64,000 nucleotides of DNA from Halopelagius fulvigenes (GCF_042662625.1 NZ_JBHSXH010000011.1:186001-250000); one strand, 5' to 3'. Shown: positions 8,327 through 17,801, counted from the stretch's first letter. Translations and numbers: made by a program. Notes: generated from the letters alone by a model not told the origin.

Positions 8327-8469
8327 CCACCGTACCGACCGAATCCGAACGACGCGACGCCTGAACGGGTACCGAAACTATATGACAGAACACATGAAAT
8401 ACGCGAACAGACGAACCCCCTCCCCCGTCGAATCGCTCCGCGCGGGAGGGAGACGGTGAGCCCATAGCC

Positions 8470-10806
8470 ATGTCGAGAAACGAACCCCTCCCCGCGCCGA
8501 AGTCGTCGCCGGAGTGTCGGTACCGCTTCGACCCTTCGACGCGGACGGACGCCCGCCTTCGAGCGACGTGGGAGTGTCCGCACGAGTCCCACCCCGAGAG
8601 CGAGTACTGCGTCTTCCACATGAGTCGAGACGAACGCGCGGCGCACGACGTGACCGCCGACGACATCCTCGACGTCCTCCGGGAGAACCTCGAATCCCCC
8701 GACACGCGGGTCAACGAGTACGTCGGCGCGGACTTACCGCACCTCTCTCTCACCTATCAGGACGTCAACGGCTCGACGAACCACGTGCTCAACTTCCAGC
8801 ACGCGAACATCGAGGGCATCGACCTCACGCACGGCCGCCTCGACCAGGGGCTCATCCTCCGGGAGGCGACCGTCGGCCGCCTCAAGTTCGAGGACGCCGT
8901 CGTCACGGGCGTCGTGGAGGCGGACGACCTGACGGTTCGAGAGGGCGTCACGACGTCGGAGGCGACGTTCCAACAGGACGTCCGGTTCGACGGTGCCACG
9001 TTCCACGGCGACGTGGACTGCGACGAGACGACGTTCCGAAGCGATACGAGTTTCGCGGAGGCGACGTTCCACGACCGGGTCCACTTCCGGAACGCCGAAA
9101 CGAGCGGCAGCAGCCACGTCCTCGGCGACCACATCTCCTTCGCCGACGCGACGTTCCGCGACGACGCGAGTTTCCGGCAGGCGACGTTCGACTACGTCAC
9201 GTTCGAGGGGGCGACGTTCACCGCCGGCTCCGACTTCGAACACGCTGTCTTCGGCGGCGACACGCGGTTCGACGACGCGACGTTCCAACAGGTCGCGGAC
9301 TTCGACGAGGCCCGGTTCGACGACGACGTGAGCTTCGAGGACGCGCGGTTCATGCGGTTAGCGGAGTTCCGCGGCGTCGAGTTCAACGGCGGCAGTCGGA
9401 CGACGAGCGACGACGTGACGTTCGAGGGGGCGGTGTTCGAGGCCGAAGCCGACTACAAGCTGGCCCGCTTCCGGTACGCCGACTTCAAGGACGCCACGTT
9501 CAAAGGGGCGGTCAACTTCGACCGCGCGACGTTCACCGCGCGCGCCGACTGCCACCGTCTGGACGTCGCCGGCGAACTGGAGCTCTCCCGCGCGACGTTC
9601 GACGGGGAAACCGTCTTCGACGGGAGTCGCTTCGGCGACAGCGTCGTCGTCGTCGAAGCCGAGTTCGGCGGCGACGTGACGTTCGACGACGTCGCGTTCG
9701 ACGCTCACGCGCGGTTCGACGAAGCGCGGTTCGACGAGGACGCGAGCTTCCGCGGTTCGACGTTCTACGGCCCGGCGGAGTTCCGCGGGGCGGTGTTCGA
9801 GGGCAAAACGCGGCACTTAGAGGAGAACGCGTCGTTCAGGGAGGCGACCTTCCGCGACGACGCCGACTTCGAGTCGGCCAACTTCACGAACGTCTCGTTC
9901 TGGGACGTCGCGTTCCACGAGCGCTGTAACTTCCGCCGCGCGGCGTTCCACGAGACGGCGAAGTTCCGTCTGCTCGACGGCGAACGGGACACGTACATCG
10001 ACCTCACCGACGCGACGATACGCGGCGGGACGATAGCCCAAGTCACCGGCGACGCGACGCCGTACGACCTCACGCGGGCGACGCTCGGCAACATCCAACT
10101 TGAAGGCGAGGGCAACGAGCACGAACTGCTCGACCACTTCCGGTTCTGTCTCACCGACTTCGACCACTTCGACTTCAGCAACCACCACGCGTACCTCGAA
10201 CGCAACGACTGGACGATTCACGACTTCGTCGGCAACGAGGCCACCGGACAGTTCGCCGTCGAGATGACCGACGAAATCATCGAGGAGACGTACCGGAAAG
10301 CGCAGGACAGCGCAGACGCGGTCGGCGACACGCCCGCGAGCCGGGAGTTCGAGTTCAAACGCTACTACTACAACCGGCGGAAGAACCTCGACATCCTCCT
10401 CAACGAGTACTCGCTGAACGTCTGGGCGCGCGGGAAGAAGGCGGCCAGCGTCGTGCTCAACCTCATCATGCAGGTGACCTGCGGGTACGGCAACCGGCTC
10501 CCCCGAATCGCCGCGCTCACCTTCCTGTCGCCCATGTTGTTCGGACTCGTGTACGCGCTCGGCGGGCCGTTCCTGACGCAAGCCGGAAGCGTGTTCGCGC
10601 CCGAACTCGTCGAGAAGTCGGCGTCGCAGGTCCTCTTCGACACCATCTACTACAGTTACATCAGCTTCAGCACGGTCGGGTACGGCGACATCAACCCCCT
10701 CGGCGGCGGGGCCAAACTGCTCGCCGCGAGCCAAGGCATGCTGAACGGCCTGCTCTTTACCCTCCTCACCTTCACGCTGTTCAAACGGGTGCTGGGCGGG
10801 AACTGA
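8470..10806 (+). CDS. Pentapeptide-repeat protein fused to a K+ channel pore
   Basis: A 778-residue protein. Residues 1-60 contain two short Cys/His-containing segments (ECRYRF, WECPHES..EYCVFHM) that could bind metal. From about 125 to 540 there are dozens of pentapeptide units of the form ATFxx and RFDxA (for example SFAEATFHDRVHF), which should fold as a right-handed quadrilateral beta helix. After a basic linker, residues 670-778 hold two membrane helices flanking a pore loop with the canonical K+ filter (FSTVGYGDINP), as in Ion_trans_2 channels. The fusion suggests gating by something that binds the helix. It lies 143 bp after the beta-repeat gene on the same strand and probably belongs with the spermine-synthase cluster. 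Confidence 0.93.
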   Translation: MSRNEPLPAPKSSPECRYRFDPSTRTDARLRATWECPHESHPESEYCVFHMSRDERAAHDVTADDILDVLRENLESPDTRVNEYVGADLPHLSLTYQDVNGSTNHVLNFQHANIEGIDLTHGRLDQGLILREATVGRLKFEDAVVTGVVEADDLTVREGVTTSEATFQQDVRFDGATFHGDVDCDETTFRSDTSFAEATFHDRVHFRNAETSGSSHVLGDHISFADATFRDDASFRQATFDYVTFEGATFTAGSDFEHAVFGGDTRFDDATFQQVADFDEARFDDDVSFEDARFMRLAEFRGVEFNGGSRTTSDDVTFEGAVFEAEADYKLARFRYADFKDATFKGAVNFDRATFTARADCHRLDVAGELELSRATFDGETVFDGSRFGDSVVVVEAEFGGDVTFDDVAFDAHARFDEARFDEDASFRGSTFYGPAEFRGAVFEGKTRHLEENASFREATFRDDADFESANFTNVSFWDVAFHERCNFRRAAFHETAKFRLLDGERDTYIDLTDATIRGGTIAQVTGDATPYDLTRATLGNIQLEGEGNEHELLDHFRFCLTDFDHFDFSNHHAYLERNDWTIHDFVGNEATGQFAVEMTDEIIEETYRKAQDSADAVGDTPASREFEFKRYYYNRRKNLDILLNEYSLNVWARGKKAASVVLNLIMQVTCGYGNRLPRIAALTFLSPMLFGLVYALGGPFLTQAGSVFAPELVEKSASQVLFDTIYYSYISFSTVGYGDINPLGGGAKLLAASQGMLNGLLFTLLTFTLFKRVLGGN

Positions 10807-10897
10807 ACCGGGCTCTCCGCGCCCGCTCCGGCCCGGCTTTCGAGATTCGAACTTCCGCGACCGGAAGGCATCTTCCGGGGGAGACCGAAACGCGGGT

Positions 10898-11908
10898 ATG
10901 CGAGACTCGAACCGCGAGTGGTACTTCGCCGAGCGACCGGAGGGCGAGCCGAGTCGGGACTGTTTCGAGCTGCGCGAGAGCGACAGACCGGAACCGAGGT
11001 ACGGCGAGCTTCTCGTTCGCGTCCGGTACCTCTCGGTGGATCCCTACATGCGAGGTCGGATGCGGGACACCGAGTCGTACGCGGAACCGTGGGAGGTCGG
11101 AGACCCGATGCGAGGCGGTGTCGTCGGCGAAGTCGTCGAGAGCGAGAGCGAACGGTACGAGGAGGGCGACTTCGTCACCGGCGAGGGGACGTGGGCGGAC
11201 TACTCCGTTCTGGACGCCGACGACGTCGCGCCCGTGGACCCGGACGTCGCCGGACTGCCGGCGTACCTCGGCGTCCTCGGGATGCCGGGCCGAACGGCGT
11301 ACTTCGGACTGCTCGACGTCGCCGAACCGAAGCCCGACGATACGGTCGTCGTCTCCGGCGCGGCGGGCGCGGTCGGGTCGGTCGTCGGGCAAATTGCGAA
11401 GATGAGCGGCTGCCGCGTCGTCGGGTTCGCCGGGTCCGACGAGAAGACCGACTGGCTCACCGATGACTTGGGATTCGACGCGGCTATCAATTACAAGACG
11501 ACCGACGACTACTCTGCGGCCGTAGACGACGCCGCGCCCGATGGCGTCGACGTCTACTTCGACAACGTCGGCGGGCCGATCACGGACGCGGTGTTCACGA
11601 AGCTGAACCTCGACGCGCGCGTCGCGGTCTGCGGACAGATCGCCCACTACAACGACGAGGGCGTCCCGACGGGTCCGCGGAAACTCCCGATGCTCATCGC
11701 GCCGCGGGCGAAAGTGCAGGGACTCCTCGTCGGCGATTACGCGACGCGCTTCGGGGAGGCGAGCGAGCAACTCGGGAAGTGGGTGGCGTCGGGCGAACTC
11801 CAACACCGCGAGACTGTCGTCGAGGGGTTGGAGAACGCGCCCGACGCGTTCCTCGGCCTGTTCTCCGGCGACAACATCGGCAAACAGGTCGTGCAGGTGT
11901 CCGAGTAA
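10898..11908 (+). CDS. NADP-dependent oxidoreductase, CurA-like MDR family
   Basis: A 336-residue zinc-independent medium-chain reductase. The N-terminal catalytic domain has the family mark YLSVDPYMRGRM near residue 48. The Rossmann domain starts with VVVSGAAGAVGSVVGQIAKM (AAGAVG loop) and is followed by VVGFAGSDEKTDWL, YFDNVGGPITDAV and the C-terminal VEGLENAPDAFLGLFSGDNIGK typical of leukotriene B4 dehydrogenase, curcumin reductase and 2-alkenal reductase proteins. Members reduce alpha,beta-unsaturated carbonyls with NADPH in the cytoplasm; the physiological substrate here is unknown. It stands alone 91 bp after the channel gene on the same strand. Confidence 0.94.
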   Translation: MRDSNREWYFAERPEGEPSRDCFELRESDRPEPRYGELLVRVRYLSVDPYMRGRMRDTESYAEPWEVGDPMRGGVVGEVVESESERYEEGDFVTGEGTWADYSVLDADDVAPVDPDVAGLPAYLGVLGMPGRTAYFGLLDVAEPKPDDTVVVSGAAGAVGSVVGQIAKMSGCRVVGFAGSDEKTDWLTDDLGFDAAINYKTTDDYSAAVDDAAPDGVDVYFDNVGGPITDAVFTKLNLDARVAVCGQIAHYNDEGVPTGPRKLPMLIAPRAKVQGLLVGDYATRFGEASEQLGKWVASGELQHRETVVEGLENAPDAFLGLFSGDNIGKQVVQVSE

Positions 11909-12086
11909 CGGGACGGGCGTTCCGCTCCGTCACTCGCCGGGACAGCCTATTTCGTACCGGCCGTCCGCGCCGAGGCGATTCCGAACGCGTGCCGGACGAC
12001 CGGCGACGCACTCTCAGGGTAGTCCGACGCTCGGTCACCGCCCGCGCCTCGGCCGCCACCGTTCGCCCGGAGGTGCGTCGGACGAC

Positions 12087-12923
12087 TCACGCCGTCGCCG
12101 CGTACCAGAGAAACACCGCTCCGAAGACGCCGAACAGCGCGCCGGCGTAGAGCGCGACGGCCCGCCCCCCGCCGGACGGGAGGAGCATCCGAAGCGCCGG
12201 TCCGACGGCAAGCGAACCGAGGCCGAACGCGGCGACGATAGCGCGTTCCGCGCCGCGGAGCGAGTCCTCGCTCCCGTCGCTCCGACGCTCCGCGCCTTCG
12301 AGCACCGCACGCACCGCTCCGAACGCATCGTTCGGGACGACGACCGTTCGCGGCGCCCGCGGCACGCCGCGAGCATACGATAGCCAACAGACCGCGACGC
12401 CGCCGACGGAGACGGCCCGATAGCGCGATAGCGCGTCGAGCGGAATCGGACTCCCGTCCACGACGAGCGTCCCCGCCTCGGGCGTCGCGTGGCCCGCGGT
12501 GGGAAACTCCGCCGCGAGGACGGTTGGAATCCAACTCGCCACGAACAGCGCGAACGGCGCGACGGGACTGACCTGCAGACTCCAGAGGACGGCCGCCGCG
12601 CCGACGACGCTGCTCGCGGCAAGTCCGAGCGGAGAGTAGCGCTTCCACGGGCCGAACGCGTCGGCGGTGTCCAGTAGCGCCGGGACGTACCGGCGGACGA
12701 GGAGGGCCAGCACCGCGGCGCCGAGTACGCCGACCGCGCGGCCGATATCACCCGCTCTGATCGCGTCCAGCGCGACTCTCCCCGCCAGTAGCGCGACGAG
12801 GAGTACCACTCCGCCGGTAAATCCCGGAAGCGCGTACGTGAGCGCGTGCAAGAGGCACGAGTCGGTCACGTCGTACTGCCACGAGACGGAGGCGTCGGCC
12901 GATTGGAGGTGAGGGTCTGCCAT
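12087..12923 (-). CDS. Polytopic membrane protein of unknown function
   Basis: A 278-residue protein with about seven hydrophobic segments (for example VVLLVALLAGRVAL, LGAAVLALLVRRYVPALL, VAPFALFVASWIPTVLA and the C-terminal LYAGALFGVFGAVFLWY). A soluble loop around residues 190-225 is charged (LEGAERRSDGSEDSLRGAER). I recognise no catalytic motif or named family. The ATG at 12923 starts a run that matches haloarchaeal composition from the first residue. The gene is convergent with the reductase gene and faces away from the next one. Confidence 0.75.
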   Translation of the reverse strand: MADPHLQSADASVSWQYDVTDSCLLHALTYALPGFTGGVVLLVALLAGRVALDAIRAGDIGRAVGVLGAAVLALLVRRYVPALLDTADAFGPWKRYSPLGLAASSVVGAAAVLWSLQVSPVAPFALFVASWIPTVLAAEFPTAGHATPEAGTLVVDGSPIPLDALSRYRAVSVGGVAVCWLSYARGVPRAPRTVVVPNDAFGAVRAVLEGAERRSDGSEDSLRGAERAIVAAFGLGSLAVGPALRMLLPSGGGRAVALYAGALFGVFGAVFLWYAATA

Positions 12924-13222
12924 GGATGTGAGGGACCGAATCGACTCTCGGAGGGCGGCCGTTTCGCGCGCGCGCCCGCTCTCGGTTCGCCTCTCCTGTT
13001 GGATTCCTCTCTATTTCACCTTTCCTTCGACTAACATCCCGTCTTCGGCGGCTCTCGGCCGTCGGTGATTAGATATTTTAACGCACAAGTCAACGCGTTG
13101 TAAGACGGGATATTTGCGTTTTAGGCCCTATGATCGCTCTTTAGCACAATCTCGGAAAACATCATCTACTGTACTATTGTTCCGGCAGAGGATAAGACAT
13201 ATAATACAGAACGAACAGAGGG
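12924..13222. other. Intergenic region between divergent membrane-protein genes
   Basis: About 300 bp separating divergent genes. Positions 13065-13210 are clearly AT-richer, with TATA-like stretches (GATATTTTAACG around 13071 and ACATATAATACAG around 13197). The second lies about 25 bp before the GTG start at 13223, as expected for a short-leader promoter. No gene or RNA was recognised. Confidence 0.45.
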
Positions 13223-14590
13223 GTGAACGTGCGACACCGCCGAATACTGATCGTCGGCCTCCTCGTCGTCGGATTGCTCGCGGGGGGATTCCTCGACGGG
13301 AGCGCCGCCCCCGAACACCGGACTCCCCGAGATGCGCAACTGTACCAACCGGAGGAGACCGGGAGTTACCTCTGGCCGTACACCAGCCGCAGTCGCTCCG
13401 TCGACGACCGAACGCTCGCTATCAACGTCGTCGTCAGGGGCGACCGGGGGAAGATTCGGCGGGCCCTCGAACGCCGCTCGCAGGCCAACTGGACGGTCGT
13501 CGAAGACGAGACCGAGGTCGTGACCGAGACCGGGACAAAGACCGCGACCGAGACCGTGACCGCGACCGAGACCGTAACCGGGACCACGGCCGCGACTGCG
13601 ACCAGGACCGGGACCGCAACTAGGACCACGGCCGCGACCGCGACCAGAACCGGGACCGCGACCCCGACCGAGAACGGGACCGCGGCCACGCCCGAGAACG
13701 GGACCACGACCACACCCGAGAACCGAACCGCGACCGAGACCAGAGTCGAGGTCAATGTTGGTAAATCGCCGTGGCAACCGGCGCGCGGTTCGTCCCGGTA
13801 CACGTACGTCACCCCCAACCCGAACGCCTCGGGCCGGTGGATAGAGTCCCGATACCAACTGGCGACCGGCACCTATCTCGGCCACCGAACTCACATCCGG
13901 GCGTACCCCGGGCCCTTCGGTAACTGGACGGCGTTCCAAGCCCACACCGAGTACTGGGACTGGTTCCGCCTGCGCCACACCGTCACCGGCGTCGCGCCGG
14001 GCGCGCGGTTCGTGGAACGCGACCTCCGGGACGAACCGTTCGTCGAGAGCGTCAGCCGCGAGTACCACGGACTCGGCGGCGGCGGGAGCGACGGGTGGCT
14101 GACGATCATCGACTTCGCGTCTGTCTCCCTCCTCGTCGGCGTCGCGTTCCCGCGGTCGAGTCGCCGCCGGTGGAACCTCTCCGACGCCGCGCTCCCGGTG
14201 TCGCTCGCCGCACTCGTCGTCGGCGTCCGCGCCGCCGGCATCACCGCCGAGCAGACGATGCCGGGCGTGACGCCGAAGTTGTTCGCCGCGGTGCTCTACC
14301 CGACGCTGGTGTTCGGATTACCGGCGCTCGCGGCCTTCTTCGCGCGGGGTCGCCCGGCGAACCGGACGGCGCTCGTCGCCGCCGCCGGACTCGGCGCGGG
14401 GTTCGTCCTCGACTTGGGCGGCGTCGGCATCTCGACGGTTCCCGTGAGCCTGGTGCTGCACCGGTTCGCGCTGATGAGCGCCATCGGCGTGCTCGCGTAC
14501 GGCGCCGCGCGCGACAACCGACGGTTCACGGCGCTCGGCGTCTCCGCGTGGTTCGTCACGCTCGCGGCGTCGCTGTTCGGCTACGTCTGA
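13223..14590 (+). CDS. Membrane protein with Thr-rich stalk and LssY-like domain
   Basis: A 455-residue protein starting at GTG 13223. A signal or anchor (ILIVGLLVVGLLAGGFL) is followed by an extracytoplasmic region. Residues 30-90 and 195-290 look like halves of an LssY C-terminal-like domain (GTYLGHRTHIRAYPG and TEYWDWFRLRHTVTGVAPGA), interrupted by about 80 residues of Thr/Ala/Glu/Arg repeats. Residues 295-455 hold about five membrane helices. The LssY comparison is from the HHLRLW-like and aromatic pattern and is tentative. The stalk sits inside a folded domain rather than at its edge, which is unusual. Role unknown; an envelope protein of haloarchaea is the safest statement. It converges with the GT-C-like gene 13 bp downstream. 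Confidence 0.82.
   Translation: MNVRHRRILIVGLLVVGLLAGGFLDGSAAPEHRTPRDAQLYQPEETGSYLWPYTSRSRSVDDRTLAINVVVRGDRGKIRRALERRSQANWTVVEDETEVVTETGTKTATETVTATETVTGTTAATATRTGTATRTTAATATRTGTATPTENGTAATPENGTTTTPENRTATETRVEVNVGKSPWQPARGSSRYTYVTPNPNASGRWIESRYQLATGTYLGHRTHIRAYPGPFGNWTAFQAHTEYWDWFRLRHTVTGVAPGARFVERDLRDEPFVESVSREYHGLGGGGSDGWLTIIDFASVSLLVGVAFPRSSRRRWNLSDAALPVSLAALVVGVRAAGITAEQTMPGVTPKLFAAVLYPTLVFGLPALAAFFARGRPANRTALVAAAGLGAGFVLDLGGVGISTVPVSLVLHRFALMSAIGVLAYGAARDNRRFTALGVSAWFVTLAASLFGYV
13511..13742 (+). repeat. Degenerate hexanucleotide tract (ACCGNG/ACCGNNA type)
   Basis: About 230 bp of imperfect six-base units centred on GACCGN, in frame within the preceding gene and coding for alternating Thr with Glu, Ala, Gly or Arg. 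A six-base unit keeps the frame whatever the copy number, so the stalk length can change without breaking the protein. The tract is seen directly; length variation between strains is inference. Confidence 0.85.
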
Positions 14591-14603
14591 GGCTCCCGCG
14601 GCG

Positions 14604-16181
14604 TCACTCGGGGGCCCTCGCGCGGTAGATCGCGACGCCCTCGTTCTCGAAGGCGAGTTCCCACCGCGGCGACCGCTCGAACGACCGTTCGAGCGACCCG
14701 AACTGCACCATCCCCGCGCCGCGGACGGTGTACCTCCCTTTCGGCACGTAGACGTAGTCCGGGTTCGCGCCGACCGTCGCGGCGGTTCTCTCGACGCAGG
14801 AGGCGGTCTGACAGGCGGAGACGTTCTTGTACGCGCCGAGCTGCGGTTCGTACTTATCGGCGCCCTCCCACTCGACGCCCCACGGGCCGACCAGTATCGT
14901 CCGCTCGGCCTGCACCGGGAACCACTCGGCGGCGTCGCCGAGGACGACGAACGTCGCGTCCTCGGGCGTCTCCGTCGCCGCCCACTCCATCGCCTCGACG
15001 GCCTCGTCGTCGAGGAACTCGGGCGTCGTGGGGTCCGTGACCAGCGTCATCTCGTAGGCGAGGTACGCGCCGCCGCCGACCGTCGCCGCGAGTATCAGCG
15101 CCGCCGTCCCCGCCGCGCGCCAATCGACGTTCCGCGGACCGGCGCGGTCGAGCGCGCGTATCCGCCCCGCGACGTCGAGGCCGACAGCGACGAGGGCGAA
15201 CGAGCCCACGGTGTAGGAGAACCGGGGCTGTTTGAACAGCACCTCCGCGGCGACGAACCAGAGGGGAAGGAACCGCTCGCGCCTGACGACGAGGAGGTAG
15301 GCCGCCGCCACCAGCGGTATCGCGGTGTACACCGAAATCGCGCCGTAGAGGAAGCTCATCCCGCCGCCGATGCCGCCGTGGGTGCTCCCCGCCGCCGCGA
15401 ACGTCTCGACGCCGTGGACCGACGCCATCCACGCCAACCACGGGGAGGCCACGACGGTGCCGCCGAGGCCGACTATCGCGCCGCGGACCAACCCGGCGAG
15501 GGAGCGGTCGAACACGGCCCACATCAGCAGGTACGTCGTGACGACGAACAGCGAGTACGTCGGGTGGGTCAGGAGCGTCAGCCCGAACGCGGCCAGTCCC
15601 CCGAGGACCGCCCGCCGGTCGCCCGAGGTGAATACGTGGTAGCCGGCGTATATCGCCGTCAGCGCGTACAGGTAGGCGAACGCGCGGACGACGCCGCCGG
15701 CGGAGATGTGCCACTCCAGAATCTGGGGGTTCAGCGCCACCGCCGCCGCGGTTGCGGCCCCGGCGGGGCGGGACCCCGTGTAGTCGCGCGCGAGGAGGTA
15801 GACGGGAATCTGGACGGCGACGACGGCGACGCTCGGGAGGAACCGAGCGATGGTGACGGGGTCGCCGCCCATATCGATGAGCACGGCGAGCACGTAGAAC
15901 TGGAGCGGCGGGTAGGCGAAGGGGACGCCGTCGGCGGTGTACCCCGGAATCCGAGTCGGCGGGGCGTAGCCGCCGGCGATAATCTCCTCGGCGATTTGGG
16001 TGTACAGTCCCGCGCCGTACGCCGGGTAGGGATTTGTCGCGAGGTAGACGCAGACGGCGACGACGCTCGGAACCAACGCGAGCGTCAGCCACCTGCGGTC
16101 CCGCGCCTCCAGCGGAACGGCGCGGCGGAGTCTGTCGGCGTTCGACGCTAATCGGCCCGAGTAGGTCTCTCGTACGGTCAT
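14604..16181 (-). CDS. Polytopic GT-C-like membrane protein
   Basis: A 525-residue protein with about ten to twelve membrane helices in residues 25-370 and a soluble C-terminal domain of about 150 residues. The first loop after helix 1 carries acidic and aromatic residues (YGAGLYTQIAEEIIAGGYAPP, then YPPLQFYVLAVLID), the layout of GT-C glycosyltransferases that use lipid-phosphate sugar donors. No exact family was recognised. Its ATG overlaps the stop of the arylsulfotransferase-like gene (ATGA), which is transcribed first, so the two products are probably made together. A shared role in modifying a cell-surface or lipid-linked glycan is inference from this coupling. Confidence 0.82.
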   Translation of the reverse strand: MTVRETYSGRLASNADRLRRAVPLEARDRRWLTLALVPSVVAVCVYLATNPYPAYGAGLYTQIAEEIIAGGYAPPTRIPGYTADGVPFAYPPLQFYVLAVLIDMGGDPVTIARFLPSVAVVAVQIPVYLLARDYTGSRPAGAATAAAVALNPQILEWHISAGGVVRAFAYLYALTAIYAGYHVFTSGDRRAVLGGLAAFGLTLLTHPTYSLFVVTTYLLMWAVFDRSLAGLVRGAIVGLGGTVVASPWLAWMASVHGVETFAAAGSTHGGIGGGMSFLYGAISVYTAIPLVAAAYLLVVRRERFLPLWFVAAEVLFKQPRFSYTVGSFALVAVGLDVAGRIRALDRAGPRNVDWRAAGTAALILAATVGGGAYLAYEMTLVTDPTTPEFLDDEAVEAMEWAATETPEDATFVVLGDAAEWFPVQAERTILVGPWGVEWEGADKYEPQLGAYKNVSACQTASCVERTAATVGANPDYVYVPKGRYTVRGAGMVQFGSLERSFERSPRWELAFENEGVAIYRARAPE

Positions 16182-17569
16182 TTACGTCCGAAACGAAGCG
16201 GTGAGCGAACGCTCACGGTCCTGTCCGTCCAGCGGTACTCCAGCGTGAGCCATCGGATGAGCGTCACGACCAACACGACCACGGCGAGGCCCTCCGCGAC
16301 GCCGACCCACCGCGGGAAGGCGTACGCGATGGAGTTGACGACTTTCGGCGGCAGCGTCGCCGTCGCCCGCGCGAGGAGTGACCTCTCGCCTTCGGCCGGC
16401 GTCTTCGAGGGGAGTCCGAGGCTGGCGGCGCTCTCGCCGCCCTCGCTCTCGTCGCCCGTTCCGAGTCGTTCGGCCTCGTAGGGGAAGCCGACCGTCGCGG
16501 ACCACACCACCTCGCCCGCGCGGTTCACCTCGAACACTCGGTCGCCGTTCGAGTCGGTGACGAGGGTGTTGCCGTTCGGCAGGCGGTCGGCGTCGCGCGG
16601 CCACTGGACGCGCTGATCCGCCCACGTCCACGTCCGGTTCCACTCGCCGTTCTCTCGCTGGTACTCCACGACGCGCCCGTTCTCGGAGTCGGCGACGAGA
16701 ACCGCCGGACCGCCGTTCTCGGGCGGGATGTAGTCGGGGTTGTGCTGTTCGTACAGCGTTGAGTGGTTGCCGTCGGTGCCGAGCGTCCAGTTCTTCATCA
16801 GACCGCGCTCAAAGCTGACGAAGGCGACTTGGTCGTGGTTCCGGAGGCTCACCATGACCGCCTCCTGTCCGTCGACTTCGACGTACTCCACGTCGTTGAG
16901 GTGGGTCCAGTCGTCGGGGAACGGCCCGCCGCTCTTGGCGACGTCGAACGACGATTGGGCGTCCCACTCCCACTCTATCAGGTCCGTGGTCGTGTTGACG
17001 ACGTACACCCGGTCCCTGTCGATGTCGGCGACGAGCAGGCGGTGTTCGTCGATCCGGTCCACGTCGTGCCACCGGGTGGAGTGCTTGCCGGGCGTGATGC
17101 GACTGTACACCTGCGTCCGTTCGCCCGTCGTGAGGTTCACGCGCTCGACGCCGTTCCGGGTGCAGACCGTCTCCCCGCAGTCGCCGGGGGCGAGGTGGTC
17201 CGCGTAGACGAACTCGACCGTCGAGTTCGTGCCGGGGACGCGGTCCACGTCCCAGTACCGCGTGTGGTTGTCCTGATAGTAGTAGATGCTACCGTCGGGC
17301 GCGAACGCGGCGAGTTCCGCGCGCGCCCGCGCCCCGTCGCCCTCGTCGCCGACGAACGCGTTCGAGTCGGTGGCGACGACGGTGATGTTCGGGCGACTCG
17401 GGACGACCGGCGAGCGGTTTCCGGTCTTGAACGCCTGCTCGACCGAGGGATCGCCGGTCACCTTGTCGTTCGTTCGCTCGGCGTCGACGTATCCGACGAC
17501 GAGCGTCGCCGCAGAGAGGAAGACGAGTACGGCGAGCACGCTGCGAATCGTTCGCCTCCGGGAGGCCAT
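16178..17569 (-). CDS. Membrane-anchored arylsulfotransferase-like beta-propeller
   Basis: A 463-residue protein with an N-terminal membrane segment (SVLAVLVFLSAATLVVGYV), a propeller domain at about 50-370 and a C-terminal membrane helix (VGVAEGLAVVVLVVTLIRW). Blades show repeated patterns such as HDVDRIDEHRLLVADIDRDRVYVVN, DWTHLNDVEYV and WPRDADRLPNGNTLVTDSNGDRVFEV, as in ASST-type arylsulfotransferases (aryl-sulfate donors, phenolic acceptors). I cannot confirm the catalytic His of bacterial ASST, so enzymatic activity is uncertain; similar propellers may only bind ligand. Expected location is outside the membrane. The gene leads a two-gene unit with the GT-C-like gene. Confidence 0.85.
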   Translation of the reverse strand: MASRRRTIRSVLAVLVFLSAATLVVGYVDAERTNDKVTGDPSVEQAFKTGNRSPVVPSRPNITVVATDSNAFVGDEGDGARARAELAAFAPDGSIYYYQDNHTRYWDVDRVPGTNSTVEFVYADHLAPGDCGETVCTRNGVERVNLTTGERTQVYSRITPGKHSTRWHDVDRIDEHRLLVADIDRDRVYVVNTTTDLIEWEWDAQSSFDVAKSGGPFPDDWTHLNDVEYVEVDGQEAVMVSLRNHDQVAFVSFERGLMKNWTLGTDGNHSTLYEQHNPDYIPPENGGPAVLVADSENGRVVEYQRENGEWNRTWTWADQRVQWPRDADRLPNGNTLVTDSNGDRVFEVNRAGEVVWSATVGFPYEAERLGTGDESEGGESAASLGLPSKTPAEGERSLLARATATLPPKVVNSIAYAFPRWVGVAEGLAVVVLVVTLIRWLTLEYRWTDRTVSVRSPLRFGRK

Positions 17570-17801
17570 AGCGGATCAATCTTGTCGCGCGCCAATAAGC
17601 ACCTTGCCTATCGTCTCTCGGTGACTCGGCGCGTCAGTTCTCCGAAAACCGACTGTACGGAACCTCTAGACCGATCATCCGACGTTCGCGTCCGGGACTC
17701 TCAGAGATGCCGACAGAAACTATCGCGATGTGGTATGTTCACGCTGTCGATGCGAAGTCCGAAGAGATATTAGAGCGGGTTCACAACGGGGTACGAACGG
17801 A

